Shown piece by piece: positions 56,201 through 64,000 of a stretch of 64,000 nucleotides of DNA. The DNA lies in assembly GCF_001039355.2 (NCBI RefSeq), contig NW_019773981.1, forward strand, positions 421,595 through 485,594, read 5' to 3'. The DNA is from Lingula anatina (Eukaryota; Brachiopoda; Lingulata; Lingulida; Lingulidae). Each line of letters starts with the position of its first letter. The first letter of the stretch is position 1. The translations under genes and the position numbers were made by a program. The notes below the pieces were generated by a model, which saw only the letters and a program-made list of their open reading frames with translations, had not been told where the DNA came from and made no database searches.

Positions 56201-58335
56201 TCTTCACGTATCTGGGCATACTTTGTTTGGTTATGATCTTCTCAGCCATTTCCAGCATGCAACATGCTATTATACATGGTGAAAGGTTGCAATACAAAAC
56301 ACCCCACCATTTTTTTGTGTGAAAACGAGACAGTGCGTGTGATATTAGAGATGATGTTAATTTGACTGTCAGTCATTAAAAATGAAACAAAACATGGAAT
56401 CTAAGTATAAGGGTGGGTCAAGCAACAATTTGTGAGTAGTAAAAATTGCTCTTCACTCTAGGAAAATTCTGTTTGGTGGGAAAATGTGGGTCAAGCAACA
56501 ATTTGTGAGTAGTAAAAATTGCTCTTCACTCTAGGAAAATTCTGTTTGGTGGGAAAATGTCCTGGTGGGGCACTTTAAGCTTAGTATCTCGGTCTAAACA
56601 GAAACTACAGTGTAAATTACCTCAGTTGACAAAATGTCAACCCATAGCACTGTTGAATGTGCTGCGGTTTCAAATGACTTACTTCCATGGCTGAAGTCCT
56701 ACATCCAGAGTTGTATTAGTGGCATATTCTTGATATCCACAGTCTATGGTGAAAACTGTGTCTTCTGCCTTACGGATGTATGGATGATGTACAGCAAAAA
56801 CAACAATAGGCCCACTCTCCTGGAAAAACAATAGTTTACATAACTATTAATAAGTTTGTAAAGATTCATTTTTTGTAAAGAAAATGTATACGTAACTTGA
56901 TAAATACTCTGTAAAAATTTTAAAGGGTCCAATACACATGTATGATTTTTTCCTGTTTTGTTTCAGAGGAATTAATTACCAAAATACCTTACTGATCTTT
57001 AGAGTGTCTTTCTCCTAATTCAAAAAATTCAAACTCAAATTTTGACCAGACAAGCTATAAAGTGATTCTTATTAGTTTTTTACGAGAACAAATCACAATG
57101 TAAATGCAGAAACACAAAGCTTACAGAAATACCACATGGATTTCTCGAGGTCACTTCCACCATAAGTTCCAAGTATCCATCTTGGTTTGCACTGTCATCA
57201 TAGCAACTTCTAGTGTTTTCGGCATCTTTTATATAAATTTTGCTCCATGAAGCAGTTAGGTAATTTGAATGTCTTGAACGAATATAGAATATCCTTCTCC
57301 TGTTTGCATCCAGGATACACTGGTAATCCGCTAAAAGGATTGATTCTTAATCATTGGTTATCACAAACAAATTTCAAATGCAGGGGTGGACAGAAGCTGT
57401 TTTCTGGGTCTTACGGAAGGCAGTCAGAATTTTTTAAGTTTACATTGATGGGCAACTATTTTTTTCTGTCAGAAGACAGTCAAATGGAGGTTGGATCAAC
57501 GAAGATAAGTTGGAAGACTATTAGAAAATACCTCTGGATCTCCTAAAGTACCAGTTACTTCAAACATTTCATTATAATTTCAAAATTTAATCTCAAAAAT
57601 CAAACTTTCATCTTGAAACCAACACAATGCTCTGGACTGTCAGATCATCTTGATTAAGAAAAATGGAGAAAATAATTTTTTTTTTGTCAAATATTTTGAG
57701 CATAATAATCAAATGCAAAAAAAGACTAACAGTTGGGAAAAGCCAGTTAAAAATAAAACAATTAGAAAACAACATTACCTGTTTCAGCAACAGCCGCACC
57801 AATGAATAAAAGCTGATAAACAGAAACAATATTTATCTTTATAAAACCACTACATTTCTGTGCTGAATGATATTGATATATGACACATTAACTTCATAGT
57901 AATCTAAAACACAGTTCATTTGGACAGCAAACATCGTGCCTTATACTAATCTCACATTTTGAAAAGGAAAAGTACATCTGCATTAAGATTTACCATAAGG
58001 TAAAGGGTGTAATATCTGGCAGATTATGACCGCACTAATAGTAATATAAAGATCCCAAGACATAAATGTAAACGTTTTAATTTACATTTGTTTTATACAT
58101 GCATCGATCCAGCCATTCAAAATATTGTATAAGTATGATAGTATTAGTACCAAGGCCGAAAACTGTGACAAAGTCCCTCTTGGCTTTAATTTTACCGTCA
58201 CGGTCTTAGTGTGATAATTGTCCTAGTGCGGTCTGTTTGTCCGGTAGTCCTCTTTGGTAGATCCCAAATTATGAACGTTTGCTTTCAATCAGCTGATTAC
58301 AAAAAGCAACAACTTACCACCAGCAGCGGTGCCAT
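48118..58335 (-). CDS. Gene C: ZP-domain adhesion GPCR (ZP-HormR-GAIN/GPS-7TM, complete)
   Basis: Exons in transcript order: 58335-58318, 57857-57779, 57225-57125, 56819-56683, 55802-55636, 55162-55078, 54497-54314, 54054-53928, 53745-53601, 53233-53124, 52877-52649, 52193-52016, 51689-51531, 51183-51013, 50739-50587, 50265-50138, 49771-49654, 49370-49226, 48951-48870 and 48535-48118. All phases join: 2934 nt, 977 residues. Order: signal peptide (1-32), ZP-N and ZP-C (33-257), convertase site KRQRR near 270, HormR (about 300-384), GAIN (385-630), GPS (631-681, cleavage at HL/T 674/675) and seven helices (about 695-950). HormR-GAIN-7TM is the adhesion-GPCR core; I know no described subfamily with a ZP module in front. 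Weak points: the acceptor at 57225 has a poor pyrimidine tract, and the last exon carries a GTGAGT just before its TAG, so a further 3' exon is possible. Confidence 0.86.
49777..49817. repeat. (AAAT)n microsatellite
   Basis: Tetranucleotide run directly beside the acceptor of the TM2 exon of gene C. Confidence 0.9.
50587..52877 (-). CDS. Gene C exons 11-15: GAIN domain with GPS
   Basis: Exons 52877-52649, 52193-52016, 51689-51531, 51183-51013 and 50739-50587. The helical first part ([45 protein letters not shown]) is followed by beta-rich GAIN-B ([45 protein letters not shown]). The GPS has [18 protein letters not shown] and [14 protein letters not shown], with both Trp and all four Cys. HLT is the self-cleaving triad, so autoproteolysis is expected (family knowledge). 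Confidence 0.92.
53124..53745 (-). CDS. Gene C exons 9-10: HormR (HRM) domain
   Basis: Exon 53745-53601 encodes [26 protein letters not shown] and NANATRT. The next Cys is split by a phase-2 intron, and exon 53233-53124 continues [18 protein letters not shown]. This matches the HRM pattern W-P-(C)...ATRxC...W....SNC. The donor at 53601 was chosen over later open sequence because only it restores this pattern and the phase. Confidence 0.82.
53928..57225 (-). CDS. Gene C exons 3-8: complete ZP module with convertase site
   Basis: ZP-N: exon 57225-57125 ([20 protein letters not shown] and the PCG pair) and exon 56819-56683 ([21 protein letters not shown]). ZP-C: exon 55802-55636 ([16 protein letters not shown]), exon 55162-55078 (MRIKSCIV, ending SDY), exon 54497-54314 ([26 protein letters not shown]) and exon 54054-53928 ([15 protein letters not shown]). 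The last four have the same order and intron phases as genes A, B and D. Instead of a membrane helix after the basic site, the chain continues into HormR. Confidence 0.85.
56415..56560. repeat. Two perfect tandem copies of a 73 bp unit
   Basis: The unit beginning GGGTCAAGCAACAATT and ending GGTGGGAAAATGT is present twice in a row without visible change, in the intron between the ZP-N and ZP-C exons of gene C. It is a recent duplication or an assembly slip; no coding role. Confidence 0.85.
57381..57545. mobile_element. Diverged copy of the CAGGGGCGGAT MITE
   Basis: It starts CAGGGGTGGACAG, then has TTTTCTGGGTCTTACGGAAG, TTTACATTGATGGG and CTCTGGATCTCC, colinear with 35927-36093 but with many changes. 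It is in an intron of gene C. Confidence 0.65.
57779..58335 (-). CDS. Gene C exons 1-2: signal peptide
   Basis: Exon 58335-58318 encodes MAPLLV and ends at GTG/GTAAGT. Exon 57857-57779 encodes KCSGFIKI, then [18 protein letters not shown]. Together they form a signal peptide with likely cleavage at AVA/ET. The ATG was chosen because the six-codon exon joins exon 2 in phase 0 and no in-frame ATG exists in exon 2. Confidence 0.68.
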
Positions 58336-59025
58336 CACCACTTCCTGGCTTCAAATCTGCCGCTGAACTCCTTCCGATCGAGTTTCCGCTCTCACCACGT
58401 GACACGGATAGAGGGTGGTGATTGGAGTTTCGAGACGCGAGAACTATCTCGCTTATTACTCTGACCACAGGGGTCGCAACTACAGTAGTCTGGTACCAGT
58501 AATTGATAGGGCAATTAACGTGCAGTACAACTAGTTTCGTTTGAAACATCAACAATATAGCTACAATATAGTTACACAATTACAAAAGAAGTTGAAAAAA
58601 TGAAAAAATCATAGATCGCGGTTGAGACCGTCTGCACTTTTTCATTTTTGCTTATTTATTTATCGTTTTGCTTTAAATTATTTATATCTTGCTCTTTCTT
58701 CATCTTCCCTCCATCTGCAAACAACGAAATGTACGACACACAGCTAACAGAAATGTGGTCACATGAATTAATTTTTGAAATTTAAAAATAATATCATCGA
58801 TCATGACAACACCTCCCAAGCTTTTTCTCCCCCCCCCCCAAGTTCTGTACCGCTCGACTTAACGGAGTCACGTGATGACAGCCTCCCCACAATCCCACTG
58901 TATATGATTTGGCGTCAGATACGAAGATAGTCAAGCTGGTCGGTCTTGACAATATTTAACCCATAGCTCTTCAGTTGTGGTCGTTTATGACCCTACTCAG
59001 AAACGAGTTTAAAAAAGTGCGCACC
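58336..59025. promoter_or_regulatory. Shared (bidirectional) promoter region of genes C and D
   Basis: The two start codons are 690 bases apart and point away from each other. The part next to gene C (58310-58450) is rich in CpG. Two sites share GTCACGTG: one near 58868-58877 (plus) and one near 58396-58405 (read on the minus strand). These fit E-boxes bound by USF/TFE-type bHLH-ZIP factors. A C run lies at about 58830. No TATA box is evident for either gene. Confidence 0.55.
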
Positions 59026-62000
59026 ATGTCAACCGTCTTTATTGCAAAGGCTATAATTTTGCTGGGGGTAAGTGTAAAGCGATAGTGGACTGCGTCAAAA
59101 ATATGACTCTCGTTTGGTTGTGCACTGTAGGTTTTCTGTGCGCACCGAGTCTACTTTAACTCGTAATAATTCTACTCGTCAATATTTCCTCGACCTGTCC
59201 CTGCACTTAAGTTCATTATTTGAATTTGTACCATTTTTAATTAACAGGCACAAGTCCTGTTATTGGGGTTTAAAAGAACCTCAGAGGTTCCCTCTGATTC
59301 AAAATTCTATTGCATTTCTCAAGATTGGTCAACAATGGTGGTCAAAAGGTCCACTTTTAAGAATAACTCTCTTTAAATAAACTGGCTTCAGGCATCAGTA
59401 ACTTAAATGCTTGTGTAATACTGGTAACAGTACCAGTAATTCTTAGTGGATAATGTTTAATTTCTACTGCCATGCCATCCTGGCACATCAGGAGAAAATA
59501 CTGACATTTTAAGATGCATGTAGCAGTAATATACCCGTTGTTATACACTGAAGAAATAAATACTTACATGTGTTTAATTTTGTTCGTTTTGCTGGATAAA
59601 AATTCTGTTTCTTATGCTATATCTCAATGTTTTTCAGAGCATTGCTGTATCAGCATCCCAGAACCTAACAGGTGCAGTATGTTTGTTTTTTTCACAGTCA
59701 ACTTTATGAACCCTTAGTTTAATTAAATTAATTTCCCTGAATGTCAACATTTTATACTTTATCACAAGGTAAACCATATCCCCAATTGTTGACAAAATTA
59801 CTATCTACAGTATACTTGCTTTGGGGCCTGAATTTCCCCTTTTTTACTCATTAGATTGGTAAGGTTATGGTGAATTTCACCCTTAATGGCAAACAAAAAT
59901 TTAGAACTCAAAAACACAGGGAATTGTTAAATGCCATTTAACTCATTTGAACCAAGTTTTTTGCTTCATACATAGAAATTTGAGAGGAATGTGTAACATT
60001 TAACAAATTATATACAAATACAAGTAGGCTTGATAATAGCCACATGGTAAAAAATTATAGTGAATTTTAATTCAAACCTCTGGACCCTGTTTTACCCAAG
60101 AACTCAAAACACAAGTTGTTCATAACTTCAACATATATTCATTCAAATGGATTTCTACCAGTAATGATTAAAGGGATAATAACTGTTTGCATGAGTTCTG
60201 TATGTCACAATAAAAACATTGTGAACAACTCATAGAAATATAATATATTCTGTTTTACCACAAAAACAGCAGTTATAGCTATTATTCTGATACCTGAGCT
60301 TGTCTTTAGACCACGTGACCTCCAAAGATGGCTATACTCTGTTATAATCTCTTAAGAGATTATAACAAAAAAAAAAAAAAAACTTTTTAGAAAAAAAAAC
60401 AGGGACTAACTTTGAATGTAAAACTGGATTCATTAACCATTGGTAAGTATGGGAAAATTGTTGTTTACTCCAGGGAAATTCATTTTTTGGCCAAAACGAA
60501 GAGTTATTATCCCTTTAATGATGTGTCAAGGTGAGGTAAGAAGTGGAAAATTTAACTTTCATTTTGTGACCCCAGCACTTGTTGGATGAATGTCTGCACA
60601 TGCACTGTTAGTCCTGCCTTAATATTTTCAAATTTTCAGCATCATACATGTGTTACCAAGAAGATGGCTCCAAGTTTTTTTATTTGCGTGTTAGTAATGA
60701 GCGCCATGATCAGTGGAGCAAAGTGTATGTCGATGGTGCTGAACAAAGTCCTGGTTGCCATGCCAACACCAGCTTTCCTGAAAATCAGACAGTTGATGGT
60801 GGATCAGGAATACAAGTAGAACATTCATCATCCTCTTTCCTAGAGCTGAGAATTAACATTACTTCACAGAATAACTGTAATCTGACAGTAGGTTTTGTCT
60901 TTTGTTATTCTGATTTAACGGATCTCGGATGTTTTCGTCTTTTTTTCATTAAAATGTCATAGAGGTAAAGGGGCCAAATAATTTGTCAGTGTGAAAAATA
61001 TGAGTGGTAAAATAAAGATAATCTTTTGCCTTGAATTCTTATGTGAAATTTGTACCCTATCACCTTTCATACCATTACTATTATTGTAATGTAAATCCAG
61101 ATTCTGCAAAAAATCCTAGTTTTAATGTACCTGCATTTTACAAAAAAAAATTTAAATGAACTATGGTCAGTGGTTTTAAGAAGTCCAAAACATGTTTAAC
61201 CAATTATAAGAGAACTATTTGGTCGACAATCCTCATACAGTAGGGAGATTGTAAAATTGTTCTTCCATTTTAATATATTTTTGTTTCATTAATTAAAAAT
61301 TATATCATATTTCTATATTACTTATTTAGGAGGAATCTAATATCATTGTTTATGCCAGAAAAGACCAACAGATCAACACAGAGAGGGACTATGTTTTCTT
61401 CATAAGTAGTTCTGACTGTACATATGAGGAGTATCTTTCTGAAGTTTCTGTGGAGGTCCAGAGTATTCCAGCATTGTAAGTAAACAGGGCACCTCAGCAT
61501 TCCTGCTTGTAGTATGTTGTATAGCACATGGCATTTGTTTTTGTACTTTTAAAATATCTTCCTTATGAAATAAGAGAAAAAGCCGTGTACATATTTCATG
61601 TTCTCGTGGTTCTGGCACTATGAACATATTCATGAAGTTCAACATTTCCCATGGTGCATTCAATATATAGTTCCATGGTACCATCAAAACTAGACAACGT
61701 GAACACAATATTTTTATGGTTCGAAAAATATTACCTTGGTACATTCAATATAATTCGAGTGAGGTGCACTCAATATATCAAAATACTTGGCGATTACATC
61801 TTTTTTCAAATTAAAAAATAATATACCTGTTTATATATGTATAATGGACATAATTCAAAAACTTATAAACAGTTTATTACTTATTATATTAAGTATTTTG
61901 TTTTTATATATTCATGAACATGCAGATTCTAATCTTATAATTTATTGTATTTTTATTTGTTCATGTTCCCTTTATCAATTTATTTCATTTATTGATTGAT

Positions 62001-62028
62001 TTATTCCGACACTAACTTAGTTAGTCTC

Positions 62029-62063
<35 letters not shown>

Positions 62064-63985
62064 TAATAATAATATCTGTATCAGTGCCATAAAAGGAAGG
62101 GCAGTGCAGCATGACTTTCAGCCCAGAATGCAGATAGTGCCAGGGAACATAACGGCAAGTGATGTACTTAATTCAGTGGAGTGGGGGAATATCAGCACCC
62201 CTGGTCCTCTCCATATTGGGACACCTGTCTGTCTCTTGATACAAGGAAGTCAGATGGGAGGTTTGATATTTTTCTGTCCTTTTGATATGTAAAACATCAG
62301 AGGAAAGGAAATGTTTGATATCTTGATTTAAGTTTGTTTTGTAATCTTTTCAGGAATAATTATTAAGACCCTATTAAGCCTCTACCAGGGTCTCAGATTG
62401 ATTTTTCACCAGATACTGAAAGAATAAGTGGCTAACTCATGACACGCTCCTCTCCACGGGCTAAAGAAAAATGCACATATTATTTTTCCGTTGTTCTGGT
62501 AGAGGGAAGCCATCATTCAACATTCATATCCATTTCTCAATATCTTCATTATATGGCTGATATCAATGACCATGCAGTAGAGGACACACAAAAACATTTG
62601 GGTGCCATCATTCTGTAGACCCCTTTTTGTCCCTGTTGATCAGTTTTATATATTTATTCCAACTGATTACATTTGATAATATGAAGATGGCTGTAGGGTG
62701 TTTGATCTATAATAAAGAATTCATTATTCTCTGTATAAATTTGCCAAAGGATTCCAAGCACTGAGGGTTCGTTCCTGCATTGTACAACCAAGCAACAATG
62801 ACTCTTCTCTACAAATTTCTATGCTGTCAGATTAGTAAGTAGAGTACACTAATATGATGTTTTTATCCAGACTTGAAATAAGACTTAATAAATGACCTGT
62901 AGTAATGTTGATTAAAAAATTTTTGAAAAGTCAGTTGGCTCTATGTCAGAAGGTACAATTTTGAGTAACAAATAATGATAAATCTCCAATTTAAAGTAAG
63001 ACAAGTGAGAAATTTTAATTGATTACTGCACATTTTATAGCATGCCTTTATTTTTAAAAAATCAATTTCTGTAAAATATTACAGTTGTGGAACTGGCAGA
63101 GGAAAACCATCGCCAGAGAAATGGTCAGAGTTCAGTGGTTTTATTGGAGCCGCAGCCTCTCCTGGGGAGTTTTCTGCAGTGTCACCACCTTTCCAGCTGT
63201 TTTCATTCAGAGGTGGCAATACCAGTGTGTATTTTATGTGTACAGTGACATTCTGCCAGTCTGCCACCAACAACCGCTGTTTTCATATGGTAATTATAAT
63301 TGTTTATTAGCCCTTAATCGCATATATGAATTTTTTTCTCCTCAATTTTCATATTTTTATTGTAGATAACCTGTGCTGATTTAAACTGTTACATTTATTT
63401 ATTTTTCTTTTAAACTGGATTTAAGGTATGTGTTTTGTACCAGAGTAAGGAATTTGATGCAATTTTGTAATCATTTATTAAAAAATTCTCCACCTGTTTA
63501 TTGTGACATTAAATTTCATATGTGTTGACCAGAATTGTGATCAACTTGTCTGCACCCAGAGTTTCATATTGTCAGTACTATGTGACTTTGGGCAAGAACT
63601 ATTGACCATAAATTTGTTGTAACATATATACTTTGGGAAGAGAAAGGTCATTGTCAGTACTTAGACACTCTGAGTGAGACCTATAGAGACCATTAACTTA
63701 TTCTACATGTAGCATCTACTCTGTGCAGAGTAAGGTCATTGCCAGAACTCTGTAACATAGGGTTATAATACCAGTAGGTATTATGTCAAAACAAACAATT
63801 TTACATGTGAATCATATTATAATAGGATTTTTCTTTCAACTAGGGAGTAACTAATGGCAGCTATAGTCAGTGCAGTTTCAGAGAACCACACAGAAGACAG
63901 CGACGGTCAAGTAGATTCCAGGCCAATGACCAGTCCATGGCAGTGGGGATGACTGTGCATATCACCAGTGATGCCTCTGAAACGG
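59026..63985 (+). CDS. Gene D: ZP-domain protein, 5' part (continues beyond window)
   Basis: Exons 59026-59067, 59638-59671, 60640-60887, 61330-61475, 62085-62260, 62750-62834, 63085-63289 and 63844-63985 join in phase and give 359 residues ending at a GTGACA donor. Order: signal peptide (MSTVFIAKAIILLG, then SIAVSASQNLT), ZP-N (SYMCYQEDGSKFFYLRV, DYVFFISSSDCTYEEY), ZP-C (LHIGTPVCLLIQ, RSCIVQ, ending SDY, and NTSVYFMCTVTFC) and a basic site HRRQRRSS. The ZP-C exons resemble gene C most: MLSDY versus ILSDY, an 85-base exon in both, and VYF.CTVTFC. What follows is outside the window: either a membrane helix as in A and B, or HormR-GAIN-7TM as in C. An in-frame upstream ATG at 58987 would add 13 residues; 59026 gives the better signal peptide. 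Confidence 0.83.
62379..62506. repeat. Full copy of the CCTCTACCAG inverted-repeat element
   Basis: 128 bases run from CCTCTACCAGGG to TCTGGTAGAGGG, with AGATTGATTTTTCACCAGAT next to the left end. It is the most complete of the copies in this window and lies in an intron of gene D. No clear target duplication. Confidence 0.6.
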
Positions 63986-64000
63986 GTGACAGAATCTGTT

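Overview
This is a stretch of intron-rich animal nuclear DNA. It is AT-rich, has short exons with GT-AG introns, and encodes metazoan secreted and membrane families (zona pellucida, CUB, TSP1, LDLa, trypsin, adhesion GPCR). The families, the dense microsatellites and the strong allelic variation suggest a highly heterozygous marine invertebrate. A deuterostome such as a hemichordate, echinoderm or cephalochordate is my best guess, but nothing here settles the phylum.

Layout: (1) 407-2035, plus strand, the 3' end of a ZP-domain transmembrane protein (gene A). (2) 3554-14552, minus strand, a complete 15-exon secreted serine protease (gene P, about 932 residues): signal peptide, linker, three CUB domains, TSP1, a fourth CUB, LDLa and a trypsin domain with an intact catalytic triad. 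(3) 14.7-29.2 kb, no supported gene: repeats, small DNA transposons, microsatellites and unmerged contig overlaps. (4) 29214-43409, plus strand, a complete ZP transmembrane protein (gene B, about 366 residues) with a TATA promoter and a non-coding first exon. (5) 43.4-48.1 kb, intergenic, mostly one contig overlap present twice. (6) 48118-58335, minus strand, a complete 20-exon gene (gene C, about 977 residues) joining a whole ZP module to HormR, GAIN/GPS and a seven-helix adhesion-GPCR domain. (7) 59026-63985, plus strand, the 5' part of another ZP gene (gene D), head to head with gene C and cut by the window end.

Genes A, B, C and D share the same ZP exon layout and intron phases, so this is a tandem ZP cluster in which at least one member is a GPCR. 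The CUB/trypsin protease lies between the ZP genes. ZP proteins and CUB-trypsin proteases are both found in extracellular and egg coats, so a functional link is possible, but that is inference.

Four of the five runs of n (15499, 19782, 37372-37423, 46375) each lie between two near-identical direct copies of 0.7-3.2 kb. These look like overlapping contig or haplotype ends that were not merged. They falsely duplicate exon 1 of gene P and exon 4 of gene B. Where the two copies differ, they give filled and empty sites for several small transposons.
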